Source of the DNA: Flavobacterium sp. ASV13 | Lineage (GTDB): Bacteria; Bacteroidota; Bacteroidia; Flavobacteriales; Flavobacteriaceae | Assembly (NCBI RefSeq): GCF_000745775.1 | Contig: NZ_JQJY01000003.1 | Location: 1-64,000 of the forward strand | Length of the DNA stretch: 64,000 nt | Direction: 5' to 3' | In this document: positions 17,945 through 28,861 of the stretch, in pieces | How positions within the stretch are numbered: position 1 is the stretch's first letter | How the letters are laid out: each line of letters opens with the position of its first letter | The notes under the pieces: generated by a model | Seen by the model: only the letters and a program-made list of their open reading frames with translations | Database searches by the model: none | Told to the model about the DNA's origin: nothing | Position numbers and translations under genes: made by a program

Positions 17945-18613
17945 ATGATCAATCAAAATCATCTAAAAGAATTTATAGAAAATAATAAAGAAGAAACTCT
18001 TATTGATTACAGAGACAAACTTTACAACAATTTACAAGAACTTATAAAAAAAGAAGAAAAGCAAACACTTATTTTATTGATATTAGTTATTCTTTATTTT
18101 TTCGTAGATTATAAATCGTTATCTGACATTTCCCTTGGTATAATTACAATAACAAATTCAAAAAATTTAGTTATTCAATTAATACCAATTGCCTTTTGTA
18201 CATTATTATTCAATCTTTATCGCATAGGAAGAGATAGACAAGATTTACATGAAAGTTTAAAAAAAATCACATCACAATTAACAAATAATTTAATTAATTC
18301 TGAATCAAAAGATGAATTATTAAACAACACTCTTTATAGAATATATCTTCCAAATTCAATTGCTAATTTCGCATCTTCAATTACAGCTAGAAAACCTATT
18401 ACCCTAATCATCATTGGATTTATATTATTGATACCTTTTTTCATAATAGGACTAGTCCCTTTTTTGATAATATTTTTAATGTTATCTAATTTATGGGAAA
18501 CTCAAATTGAATCTACACCAGGAATAATATCTTTTTCGATATCACTTTGGATCTCAATTTCAATTATTTTTTTCTTTTTTATTCCTCAACAAGAAGACAA
18601 TTTAGATGTCTAA
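17945..18613 (+). CDS. Multi-pass membrane protein of unknown function
   Basis: I choose the ATG at 17945 (222 residues); an earlier in-frame ATG at 17861 would add 28 residues of unconvincing sequence that overlap the pyrR promoter area. A Lys/Glu-rich cytoplasmic-looking N-terminus (residues 1-40) is followed by strongly hydrophobic segments at about 42-57, 73-93, 150-182 and 194-215, so four or five membrane spans. The connecting region at 100-140 is charged and helical. I recognise no family. The gene is much richer in A and T than its neighbours and, with the next gene, may be a small acquired insertion. Confidence 0.65.
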   Translation: MINQNHLKEFIENNKEETLIDYRDKLYNNLQELIKKEEKQTLILLILVILYFFVDYKSLSDISLGIITITNSKNLVIQLIPIAFCTLLFNLYRIGRDRQDLHESLKKITSQLTNNLINSESKDELLNNTLYRIYLPNSIANFASSITARKPITLIIIGFILLIPFFIIGLVPFLIIFLMLSNLWETQIESTPGIISFSISLWISISIIFFFFIPQQEDNLDV

Positions 18614-18684
18614 AATTAAGAAACTATAAAATAATTAAGAATTAAATTCATCCTAACAATAATTGATTGTAGAAATAAAAATCA

Positions 18685-19317
18685 ATGGATAAATACCAAG
18701 AAACTTTTGAAACGTGGAATAAAATTGCCAATCTCTATGAAGATAAGTTTATGAATTTAAGCTTGTACGATGAAACTTATGACTTTTTTTGTAACACTCT
18801 AAAACAAGAACAAGTAAACATATTTGAAATTGGTTGCGGGCCAGGAAACATTACAAAATATTTATTATCCAAAAATCCTAATCTAAAAATTACAGGTATT
18901 GACATTGCTCCAAAAATGATTGAATTGGCAAAAGCAAATAATCCTTCTGCCAACTTTGAAGTAATGGATACAAGAGAACTTAGCACGGTAAATCAAAAAT
19001 TTGATGCCATTATGTGTGGCTTTTGCTTGCCTTATTTATCCGAAAAAGATTGTTCTAAACTAATAAATGACTCGGAAAGAATACTTTTAAACGATGGAAT
19101 TTTATATTTAAGTTTTGTTCAGGGAAAACCTTCCGAATCTGGTTTTATTTCTGGAAGCACTGGTGATCGCACTTATTTTTATTATCATTCTTTAGAAGAT
19201 ATCAGCAATCAACTTTTAAAACATCATTTTGACGTAATTAAACTATTCAATATAAATTATCCAAAAGCTGAAAATATAGAAATTCATACTATAATAATTG
19301 CGAAAAAAAAAGAATAG
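18685..19317 (+). CDS. Class I SAM-dependent methyltransferase
   Basis: A 210-residue protein with the SAM-binding glycine loop FEIGCGPGNITKYLL near residue 48, then the acidic strand end ITGIDIAPKMIELAK and motif II-like FDAIMCGFCLPYL. This is the generic small-molecule methyltransferase fold; the substrate cannot be read from sequence. It follows the membrane protein on the same strand after 71 bp. Base composition is AT-rich like that neighbour. Confidence 0.85.
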   Translation: MDKYQETFETWNKIANLYEDKFMNLSLYDETYDFFCNTLKQEQVNIFEIGCGPGNITKYLLSKNPNLKITGIDIAPKMIELAKANNPSANFEVMDTRELSTVNQKFDAIMCGFCLPYLSEKDCSKLINDSERILLNDGILYLSFVQGKPSESGFISGSTGDRTYFYYHSLEDISNQLLKHHFDVIKLFNINYPKAENIEIHTIIIAKKKE

Positions 19318-19425
19318 TCTATTCAAAAATTATCTCCAAATCCTAAAACATTTCCCAAAAATTCTATAACACATTTTCCTGATTACTGAAGTAATTTTAA
19401 ATATCAATTTAAAACATCAGAAGTC

Positions 19426-19599
19426 ATGCAAAATAAAATACTAAGATTGTTAATGGTATTTGTAATACTGTTTTCATTTACAAGCTGCGAAGTTATTGGA
19501 GACATTTTTAAAGCCGGAATGGGATTCGGGATCTTTATCGTAATTTTTGTTGTTGCGATTATTATCTGGATTTTTGCAAAAATGTTCGGAAGCAAATAA
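19426..19599 (+). CDS. 57-residue lipoprotein/membrane peptide
   Basis: A small open frame encodes a basic N-terminus, a hydrophobic stretch ending in FTSC (lipobox-like, Cys21), a short linker and a second hydrophobic helix (about residues 33-52) before a basic end. A hairpin terminator follows its stop by only a few bases, which supports it being a real gene. I recall similar tiny proteins in Flavobacteriia, some labelled phosphatidate cytidylyltransferase without basis. No function can be assigned. Confidence 0.6.
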   Translation: MQNKILRLLMVFVILFSFTSCEVIGDIFKAGMGFGIFIVIFVVAIIIWIFAKMFGSK

Positions 19600-19604
19600 G
19601 ACAT

Positions 19605-19639
19605 AAAAAAATCCCGTTATTCTCATAACGGGATTTTTG
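19605..19639. terminator. Bidirectional terminator
   Basis: ATCCCGTTAT pairs with ATAACGGGAT around TCTC, with an A-run on the left and a T-run on the right. It lies between the small lipoprotein and the convergent ABC-F gene and can serve both. Confidence 0.9.
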
Positions 19640-19645
19640 CTTTTA

Positions 19646-21390
<1,745 letters not shown>

Positions 21391-21421
21391 TTTGTTTTTA
21401 GGTTGATAATTATACCCAATC

Positions 21422-21527
21422 TTGTCATTTCGACTGAAGGGAGAAATCACACTAGTTGATCGACAAAGATTGAAGATATACTTTGTAGAGTTTCTTGTGA
21501 GATTTCTCCCTTCAGTCGAAATGACAA
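21422..21527. repeat. REP-like inverted repeat
   Basis: About 30 bp starting TTGTCATTTCGACTGAAGGG at 21422 recur in reverse complement at 21497-21527, with one 1-nt indel near the inner end and a 47-nt loop. A half copy of the same family lies at 22424-22450. Elements with the core GTCATTTCGAC are common between genes in Bacteroidota. Confidence 0.85.
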
Positions 21528-21545
21528 ACTGTTTCTTAAATTCAT

Positions 21546-22319
21546 CTAAAGCTTACTTTCCTTAGCCAACGCAACTTCCAGACTTTCAAAATTCGGCAGA
21601 ACTTTCGAAATCATTCCTTCTTTATTTAGAATAAAATGAGTTGGAAATGAATTTAACTGCAAAGCTTCATTCATATATTCTTTCATGTCTGGAATTACGG
21701 AATACGAAAGTGGTTTTCTTGCCAAAAATGTTTTTAATTGTTCTGGAGAATCTTCGGCTAAACTTATAAAAACAATATCTTTTCGGTCTTTGTATTCTTC
21801 TACTAATTTGTTGACTTGTGGAAACTCTCTGATACAAGGCGTACAATGAATGTACCAACATTTTATTACGATGATTTTTCCTTTCATGGATTCATTCGTA
21901 ACCAAATTTCCGTTTAAATCTTTAAATGAAAATTTTGGAAAAGCAGTACCTTCCATTTTGAAGTTTTTATAAGCATCAAAACCAATTTGGTTTATTGTTG
22001 CTTTTATACTTGTATCGGTTTTTGGCAGGATTTTGAATAGTTTATAGACATATTCATTAGCTTCTGATTTTAATTGGATTGGAATAAAATTTCCGTTTGC
22101 TAATTGATCTAAAAAAGTTTCTTTTGATATTTCTTTTGAAGAAGAATCAAACGCTACAAAATCTCTTGAAAGCATAATGTTTTTGCTTTGATAAATTGAC
22201 CAATCACTAAAAGTTTTTTGAATTTGAATGGGATCAACTTCTGGATTTCCAAGTTTATTTTGGCTGAAGCTTGAAGTGAAAAATAAAAATATAATTATAA
22301 TAGTCAATGATTTTTTCAT
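21546..22319 (-). CDS. TlpA-like thioredoxin-family protein
   Basis: The 257-residue protein has a signal peptide (MKKSLTIIIIFLFFTSSFSQ) and so acts outside the cytoplasm. The first half has no recognisable domain. From about residue 125 it has the AhpC/TlpA fold: FSFKDLNGNLVTNESMKGK, then the redox motif WYIHCTPCIREFPQ with CTPC, and the cis-Pro region LNSFPTHFILNKEG. TlpA-like proteins reduce periplasmic disulfides. It is a single gene with its own promoter; the neighbours give no substrate clue. Confidence 0.88.
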   Translation of the reverse strand: MKKSLTIIIIFLFFTSSFSQNKLGNPEVDPIQIQKTFSDWSIYQSKNIMLSRDFVAFDSSSKEISKETFLDQLANGNFIPIQLKSEANEYVYKLFKILPKTDTSIKATINQIGFDAYKNFKMEGTAFPKFSFKDLNGNLVTNESMKGKIIVIKCWYIHCTPCIREFPQVNKLVEEYKDRKDIVFISLAEDSPEQLKTFLARKPLSYSVIPDMKEYMNEALQLNSFPTHFILNKEGMISKVLPNFESLEVALAKESKL

Positions 22320-22345
22320 GAAGTTTTATGCGATAATTCTAAGGT

Positions 22346-22374
22346 CAAAAATACTGATTTCTTTTTAACTGCAA
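22346..22374 (-). promoter_or_regulatory. Promoter for the TlpA-like gene
   Basis: The minus strand has TTG (22372-22374), an 18-nt spacer and TATTTTTG (22346-22353), 26 nt upstream of the ATG. Both elements and the spacing fit the Bacteroidota housekeeping promoter. Confidence 0.65.
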
Positions 22375-22423
22375 TGAAAGCAAAAGGTTTTCACTGGGGA
22401 CACAAAGGTATCGTCTGGTATTT

Positions 22424-22450
22424 GTGATCTCTCCTTCGTCGAGATGACAA
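22424..22450. repeat. Half copy of the REP-like element
   Basis: This stretch matches the right arm of the 21422-21527 inverted repeat with several substitutions (core CTCCTTCGTCGAGATGACAA). The gap 22320-22652 otherwise holds the TlpA-like promoter and the chiA terminator. Confidence 0.65.
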
Positions 22451-22470
22451 TATTGTGTTTAAATTTAGAC

Positions 22471-22504
22471 ATAAAAAAACCTGGCAATAGAGATTTGCCA
22501 GGTT
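22471..22504 (-). terminator. Terminator downstream of chiA
   Basis: AACCTGGCAA pairs with TTGCCAGGTT around a 7-nt loop. On the minus strand it is followed by seven T residues, so it terminates the chiA transcript about 150 nt after the stop codon. Confidence 0.85.
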
Positions 22505-22652
22505 CATAATGCACTTGTCAAAGAGAAAACCAAATAACAAATCTCCTTAATTCATCGCATTTGTTTGAAATAAAAATTAGATTAAAAAATAAATAACCAA
22601 ACTCAATTTTAACCGTCCCAATTTTTTATTTCGAAATTTTCAATTCTTTACT

Positions 22653-25600
22653 CTAGTTTAAAAAATTCATTACTTTGAGTGTTTTTTTGTTTCCTGCTTT
22701 GTCTGTCACTATCACTAAAAATACTTGTTTATATGAAAAATTATGATTCTGAAGCAGTACTTCCTTATTATTCAGAGCGTTTCTCTTACTTATTAAATTT
22801 TGTCCATAAACATTGAAAACATCAACTTGTGCAATATCTTCATTATCATTTGAAACTAGTAAGGCATCATTTCTAAAATAGGCTATTGTTTCATCGTTTT
22901 TTGGAGAAATATCTTCAAGCACTAATGTTTTTGCTGCCGATTGCGATGCAAAATAAGCGGCATAAGCATTAGACAATTCAGATGAATTACCACAAGAAGA
23001 GGCATCCCAGTTTACAGACCAAGTCATTAAACCTCTTAAAGAAGGATATGGTCCACCTGGCTGCATAGTGTATGTTCTTCCTGAAAACGTAGTTCCGGTT
23101 CTTAAATAGTTCATAGCACTAATTCCTTCTGCCGGTGTTAAATAACCGCTACCTGCTGCACTTGGACAAGCTGGTAATGCAATAAGAACTTTTGAAGCCG
23201 GTAAACCATCAAAATGCATTCCTGTTGTACCAATGTTATAGCCTTTTATCACCATATCCGTTAGGGCTGTTACCATGTTTGCTTTCTTAGCTGTACCATA
23301 ATATTGACCATCTAATCCGTTTTCTCCTCCTGTATTATACAATTGTACTGCTAACAAATCCAATTCATTACGCAAGTTTTGAATGATTGGCAAGAAAGAA
23401 CCAAAAGTATCCGTATAAGTAGAATATCCTCCTTGTACGTATTGTGTTTCCGGAGCGGCAGTTAATAAAAATCCAGGGCCATAGTACGCTTTTAATTCTT
23501 TGCAGGCATCTACTATGTTTTTTAATCTTGGATAAGCAGAAATACCCGCATAAGAAATATCTCTTAAACCTCCTGCATTAAAATTCATTGATCCGCCTTC
23601 AAAATCCAAATCAACTCCATCAAATTGATACTCATCAATAATTGCTTTTAGACCATTAACAAAAATATTTTTTTGAGTTACATTGTCTAAAACAACATGA
23701 CCATTTTGACCTCCAATAGAAACAATAACAGGAACGCCGCTATCTCTTAAGGATTTTATATCATTCTTCAACAATTGTTTATCGAAAACACCATTGGTCA
23801 AATATCTAGTGTCATTTGTAGTTAATACGGGTGTATAACCATCACGATTAACGGTTTCTACAAAAGAATAGTCGACTACGTTAAACTTTTTTCCCACCAT
23901 TTGAGAAAAATATAAAAATGGCGCAGAAGTATTTTCCCAAGAATGTGCGTATCCTAAAATAATTTTAGAAGGAAGCGGAAGGAATCTATTAGTACCTACT
24001 TGAGCAATTTTAATTGTATTGTTTAATGTAGTTACACCAGATTGATTGTCGGTTGCTTTGATTACAACTGGATAATCCTGATAAGCAGATGGTGTAAAAT
24101 TATACGTGTAAGTATTATTTGTACCTGCTGTCATGTTAAATGTACCTCCATTTATTGTAATACTAACACCTGAAACTGATCCGTCACTATCAACAGCTGT
24201 AACCGAAATTGGCACAACCTGGAAAGAATTTTGGTATACAGTAGTATTTGATGGTGTGTTCCAAGTAATTGCCGGCAATGCATTAGGGCAAGTTGTTCCT
24301 GAACATTGTAAAGCGAACGCTTTTGTGTTTTCGGCAGTTGTACCACTTGAAGAGGTTACTGTTGCTTTCAACGTATAATTTTTGTTGAAATCTGCTGCAA
24401 CTGGTGTCCAGTTTGCAACATATTCTGCTCCTGAAAGTGTTGCTGTAATATTCTGTCCGTTGATATTGAATACAACTGACGAAATTGTTAAGCTGGCATC
24501 TACACTTGCAGTTGCTTTTAGCTGAATCGCCGTTCCTGGAGCAATCGCTACAGTTGCCGCTGAAGGAGCCGTAATAGTAACCTGCGGAGGTGTAACTGTG
24601 TTGGTATTGAAGTTATAAACCTGAGGCGTTGTTGGCATCGCGAAGTTTGTCAAATTATTTGGAAAATAGGCAATTTCACCATTTTCCCATGAATTCAATT
24701 TTAAACTTGTGATGATTGAATATCCTGCTAAAGCCGAATTGTTATAGCTGAAATTTCCTGAAGCATCTGTAATTGCAATAATACTTACATAACCATGAGT
24801 ACTATCTGTCCAAGGTAAAATTAATTCTACTTTGGCACCAGAAACTGGAGTTGAACCATTTTTAACTGTTCCGCTGATTAAGTTTCCGCTTGTGACATTT
24901 TGAGTAAAGTTCAACGTTTTATTTGCATTAATTGCAGAATAAACTGTTGAAGCCGGACTAAAACTTAAACCTGTTTTTGCAGCTGTAACTGTATAATTTG
25001 AACCTGAAACTAAATTGGCAACACTATAATTTCCTGAAGCATCAGAAGTTGCTGTTAAAGTTGTACTTCCTGATACAGCTGAAATTGTTACGCCAGAAAT
25101 TCCAGTTGATCCATTTTTCACTGTTCCGCTTACTGTATAATAAACCGGAGTTACTACTTGTGTAAAATTCAATGTTTTATTTGCATTAATAGCTGAATAA
25201 ACTGTTGACGCAGGCGTAAAAGCTAATCCCGTTTTAGCAATTGTTACTGTATAATCTGAACCCGCAACCAAATTAGCAACACTATAATTTCCTGACGCAT
25301 CAGAAGTTGCTGTTAAAGTTGTAGTTCCTGTAACTGCTGAAATTGTTGCACCAGAAACACCAGTTGCTCCATTTAGAACGCTTCCGCTAACGGTGTAATA
25401 AACCGGAGTTACTACTTGCGTAAAATTCAATGTTTTATTTGCATTAATAGCTGAATAAACTGTTGACGCAGGCGTAAAAGTTAATCCTGTTTTAGCAATT
25501 GTCACTGTGTAATCTGAACCTGCAACCAAATTAGCAATACTATAATTTCCAGAAGCATCTGAAGTTGCTGTTAAAGTTGTAGTTCCCGTAACTGCTGAAA

Positions 25601-28394
25601 TTGTTGCACCTGAAACTGGAGTTGCTCCATTAAAAACGCTTCCGCTAACAGTATAATAAACCGGAGTTACTACTTGCGTAAAATTCAATGTTTTATTAGC
25701 GTTAATAGCATTATAAACTGTTGAAGCCGGTGTAAATGTCAATCCCGTTTTAGCAATTGTTACTGTATAATTTGATCCTGAAACCAAATTAGCAATACTG
25801 TAATTTCCAGAAGCATCAGAAGTTGCTGTTAGCGTTGTAGTTCCTGTAACTGCTGAAATTGTTGCGCCTGAAACCGGAGTTGCTCCGTTAAGAACAGTTC
25901 CACTTACAGTGTAAGTTGTCGTTACTGCACCTGTATTAAAATCATAAACTGTTGGATTTGCAGGAACTGCAAAGTTTGTCAAATTGTTTGGTAAATAAAC
26001 AATTTCTCCGTTTTCCCAAGTATTTAATTTTAAACTTGAAATAGTAGTGTATCCAGTCAATATGGCATTATCAAAGCTATATTTACCTTGTGCATCTGTA
26101 ACTGCAAGTTTGCTTAAATAAGGATGTGTGTTATCAGTCCAAGGCAAAATCAATTCTACTTTTGCACCTGAAACCGGAATTGTACCATTTTTGACTGTTC
26201 CGCTAATTTTACTTGTTCCAACAACAATAACATCTTGAGAAAAATTCAATGTTTTATTGGCTGTTAAATTAGTATAAACAGTTGAAGCTGGCGTATATGT
26301 TTGTCCTGTCAAAGCAGCCGTAACGGTATAATTTCCTGCAGAAGGCAAACTAAGTGAATATACACCGCTAGCATTTGTAACTGCAGTAAAATTTCCACCT
26401 GTTGAAGTTGCTGTAACGGTTACACCTGAAACCGGAGTTGTATTGTTTAAAATCGTTCCGCTTACGGTATAATAAACAATTGGGGCGCTTTGTGTAAAAT
26501 TCAACGTTTTGTTTGCATCAATAGCATTATAAACCGTTGAAACTGGCGTATACGAAAATCCGGTTTTTGCAGCTGTAACTGTAAAATTAAGCCCAGCAGT
26601 TAATCCTGCAACATTGTAAACTCCGCTTGCATTCGAAACGGCAGTCAAAACTGTGGCTCCTGAAGTTGCGGTAACCGTAACTCCAGATATAGGAGTTGAT
26701 CCGTCTAAAACTGTTCCGCTTACTGTATAAGTTGGCTGTGTTCCATTAATAACAACACCCGTTTGATTGACAGTAACATTTGTTAGTGTTACTGGCGTAA
26801 AAGTATAAGTGGCTTTTAAAGCGGTAAGCGTATAATTTTGTCCGGAAGGCAAATTATTGAATGTAAAATTACCCGCTGTAGAAACTACAGTTTGCAATAC
26901 AGCATTGCCTGCATCACGTAATTCAACTGTAACATCTGTAACTAAAGTTGATCCGTTTTTTACAGAACCCGAAATACTTACCGTTCCCGGAACAACGCTT
27001 CCGAAAGAAGTATCAACCTGAGTTAATAATGAATTTGAAATTGAACCTCTAGTATCCTGAGATAATTCCCAAATCATACCTCCGGCCAAATTTCTCGATT
27101 TTATATACTGAACCTTTAAATCCATTGATTGTTTATCTTCATAAGAAATAAACTCTTTTGTAGTAGCATTATATAAATAAGGAACTTTAGTAGTATTATC
27201 AAAATATCTTACCCATCCTGCTGCTGCTGCAGATGCTGTTACCTGCATTGTATTTGGATCTAAATAAGCATGCGAATTCGTAACGGGATTTCCGACCAAA
27301 TCACAAATTTCGATGCTTCCTGAACGCTCGCATGCTCCAGAACCATCCCAAGTTCCGATTGGGTTTTGTGGATTGGTACATCCTCCAACTATATCTCTTG
27401 GAGCCGAAACGAATAATCCATTTGTTGAGTTAGTGGCAACGTGATCGAATTTTTTCCCATAGAAAGGCAATCCCATGATTAATTTATTTGCAGGGAAACC
27501 AATTACGTTTAAATATTGATTAGTCAATTCATCCAATGATTCAGATTGAGTCGCGCCATATAATGGATCATTTGGGTTTCCACTTGCGTATAAAGGAGCA
27601 TTGTAGCATGTTTTGTCATACCAGTTTCCTCCAAAATCATATCCAAAATAAGTGATATAATCGCAATATGTAGAAATATCTTCAGTCATTCCGTATTGTA
27701 ATCTGTTGTTTGGGCCTAAATATTGCTTTGCTACATTTCGAACGTTGTTTCCAGCGGCGATTGTAATCAGCTTATTTGGCATTGCCTGACGCATTGCTTT
27801 TAATAAAAGCACTAAATTTTTATTATCATCAGGACTGTATTTTTGTGCAGGAACAGGCGCTCCATTCACTATTTCTGTACCATCAGTTCCGCCTGAAAGA
27901 GGATATTCCCAATCGATATCGAAACCATCAATAAACGGATAAGTAACAATGAAATTTGCCATATCAGCTGCTAATGCTGCTCTTGCTACCGGACTGGCGG
28001 CAATTGGCGAAAGATCCTGACCTTTTGTCCATCCTCCAACAGAAATTAAAACTTTTAAATGAGGATACTTTTGCTTAAGTTTCATTAAGTCATAAAAGTT
28101 TCCTTTTACCGGAGCATCCCAAGGGATTCCACCTTCCATATGCTCATAATCAGCATAGGTATCCAAACATTTCAATTTTGTATTCTCCGGATGTGCCGGA
28201 TCATACGTTGTGCCATAAAAAGAATAATTTAAATGCGTCAATTTGCTTCCATCAATTTTCGGAACGTTGAAATCCCGGGCATAAATAGACCATTGTGCAT
28301 AATACCCTACTACTTTTTTACCGTGAGCTGGTTGGGCTAACGCAAGTAAGGGAAACAACAAAAACAAAAAAAGTAATCTGTAATAATGTTTCAT
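22653..28394 (-). CDS. chiA: Secreted double-GH18 chitinase ChiA with T9SS sorting domain
   Basis: The 1913-residue protein begins with a signal peptide (to about residue 20). GH18 domain 1 (about 25-465) has the motif DGFDIDWEYP with catalytic Glu163; GH18 domain 2 (about 1450-1800) has DGVDLDFEGG with catalytic Glu1599. Between them lie about ten carboxypeptidase-regulatory/Ig-like modules (TVSGTVLNG, ASGNYS), four of them near-identical 86-residue tandem copies, and a Cys-bearing Ig-like pair. The last 70 residues (DVFNVYGQNLIS, LVIVTDKAGNKKTLKV) fit a type A sorting domain. ChiA of the F. johnsoniae chitin locus has the same two-catalytic-domain plan and is released by the type IX system, but is shorter as I recall it (about 1580). 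It should start the attack on crystalline chitin outside the cell. Confidence 0.95.
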   Translation of the reverse strand: MKHYYRLLFLFLLFPLLALAQPAHGKKVVGYYAQWSIYARDFNVPKIDGSKLTHLNYSFYGTTYDPAHPENTKLKCLDTYADYEHMEGGIPWDAPVKGNFYDLMKLKQKYPHLKVLISVGGWTKGQDLSPIAASPVARAALAADMANFIVTYPFIDGFDIDWEYPLSGGTDGTEIVNGAPVPAQKYSPDDNKNLVLLLKAMRQAMPNKLITIAAGNNVRNVAKQYLGPNNRLQYGMTEDISTYCDYITYFGYDFGGNWYDKTCYNAPLYASGNPNDPLYGATQSESLDELTNQYLNVIGFPANKLIMGLPFYGKKFDHVATNSTNGLFVSAPRDIVGGCTNPQNPIGTWDGSGACERSGSIEICDLVGNPVTNSHAYLDPNTMQVTASAAAAGWVRYFDNTTKVPYLYNATTKEFISYEDKQSMDLKVQYIKSRNLAGGMIWELSQDTRGSISNSLLTQVDTSFGSVVPGTVSISGSVKNGSTLVTDVTVELRDAGNAVLQTVVSTAGNFTFNNLPSGQNYTLTALKATYTFTPVTLTNVTVNQTGVVINGTQPTYTVSGTVLDGSTPISGVTVTATSGATVLTAVSNASGVYNVAGLTAGLNFTVTAAKTGFSYTPVSTVYNAIDANKTLNFTQSAPIVYYTVSGTILNNTTPVSGVTVTATSTGGNFTAVTNASGVYSLSLPSAGNYTVTAALTGQTYTPASTVYTNLTANKTLNFSQDVIVVGTSKISGTVKNGTIPVSGAKVELILPWTDNTHPYLSKLAVTDAQGKYSFDNAILTGYTTISSLKLNTWENGEIVYLPNNLTNFAVPANPTVYDFNTGAVTTTYTVSGTVLNGATPVSGATISAVTGTTTLTATSDASGNYSIANLVSGSNYTVTIAKTGLTFTPASTVYNAINANKTLNFTQVVTPVYYTVSGSVFNGATPVSGATISAVTGTTTLTATSDASGNYSIANLVAGSDYTVTIAKTGLTFTPASTVYSAINANKTLNFTQVVTPVYYTVSGSVLNGATGVSGATISAVTGTTTLTATSDASGNYSVANLVAGSDYTVTIAKTGLAFTPASTVYSAINANKTLNFTQVVTPVYYTVSGTVKNGSTGISGVTISAVSGSTTLTATSDASGNYSVANLVSGSNYTVTAAKTGLSFSPASTVYSAINANKTLNFTQNVTSGNLISGTVKNGSTPVSGAKVELILPWTDSTHGYVSIIAITDASGNFSYNNSALAGYSIITSLKLNSWENGEIAYFPNNLTNFAMPTTPQVYNFNTNTVTPPQVTITAPSAATVAIAPGTAIQLKATASVDASLTISSVVFNINGQNITATLSGAEYVANWTPVAADFNKNYTLKATVTSSSGTTAENTKAFALQCSGTTCPNALPAITWNTPSNTTVYQNSFQVVPISVTAVDSDGSVSGVSITINGGTFNMTAGTNNTYTYNFTPSAYQDYPVVIKATDNQSGVTTLNNTIKIAQVGTNRFLPLPSKIILGYAHSWENTSAPFLYFSQMVGKKFNVVDYSFVETVNRDGYTPVLTTNDTRYLTNGVFDKQLLKNDIKSLRDSGVPVIVSIGGQNGHVVLDNVTQKNIFVNGLKAIIDEYQFDGVDLDFEGGSMNFNAGGLRDISYAGISAYPRLKNIVDACKELKAYYGPGFLLTAAPETQYVQGGYSTYTDTFGSFLPIIQNLRNELDLLAVQLYNTGGENGLDGQYYGTAKKANMVTALTDMVIKGYNIGTTGMHFDGLPASKVLIALPACPSAAGSGYLTPAEGISAMNYLRTGTTFSGRTYTMQPGGPYPSLRGLMTWSVNWDASSCGNSSELSNAYAAYFASQSAAKTLVLEDISPKNDETIAYFRNDALLVSNDNEDIAQVDVFNVYGQNLISKRNALNNKEVLLQNHNFSYKQVFLVIVTDKAGNKKTLKVMNFLN
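24891..25922 (-). repeat. Four 258-bp tandem repeats in the chiA linker
   Basis: The landmark TAAACCGGAG recurs at 25141, 25399 and 25657 with an exact 258-bp (86-residue) period, and a fourth unit completes the block. The copies are nearly identical in DNA and encode modules with SGATISAVTG, ATSDASGNYS and NANKTLNFTQ. Confidence 0.9.
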
Positions 28395-28861
28395 AGTTAT
28401 TAATATTGGTTAATAGAAAATAAATAATTGGGCCGAAGCATTGTTAATGCCTGGTTTCGCTCAACACAGGTTGGAAGGCTGCGCCGATTGGAAATAAACT
28501 CAAATTAAATTCTATAGATAAATATTACTATTACTGATTCTTGATAATCATTAGCAAATAGTAGTGATTGATATTTATTTATAATTTTTAAAAAATTACT
28601 ATTAAATACAACTGATAAATTTGGGACTACTCATCAATTAACTTTGTTTTGTCATGTTTTAAATTGTACTCTCTCTATTTGGTTTTTAAATGTTAATACT
28701 CCGTTAGTGGTTATTTTGCAATTATTCTGTTTGAGATGTGGAATTAAAAAGAATCTAAAAGTTTAATTATAATTACCTCTGCCAAATGTTTTTTTGGCAG
28801 AGATAATTAGCACTCTTAAAACAATACTTAAACTTACTAAATACTAATTCAAACCAAATCT
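28395..28861 (-). other. 467-bp gap between the GH20 gene and chiA, with a strong hairpin
   Basis: No gene is visible here. At 28772-28808 the arms ATTACCTCTGCCAAA and TTTGGCAGAGATAAT form a 15-bp imperfect hairpin; no T-run follows on the minus strand, so it is not a standard terminator. Near 28512-28583 there is a loose inverted repeat (ATAAATAT...ATATTTAT), and 28430-28490 is richer in G and C than its surroundings. The gap should hold the separate chiA promoter, but I see no clear TAnnTTTG box, and the 31-bp motif of the susC promoters is absent. Confidence 0.55.

Noticed and set aside
17749..17952. N-terminal extension of PyrR to 17952
   Set aside because: The added 68 residues do not resemble PyrR, and a -7 promoter box lies inside the extension just before the chosen ATG.
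21422..21527. Insertion sequence ends
   Set aside because: There is only about 47 nt between the arms, no transposase and no target duplication, so it fits a small REP-like element better.
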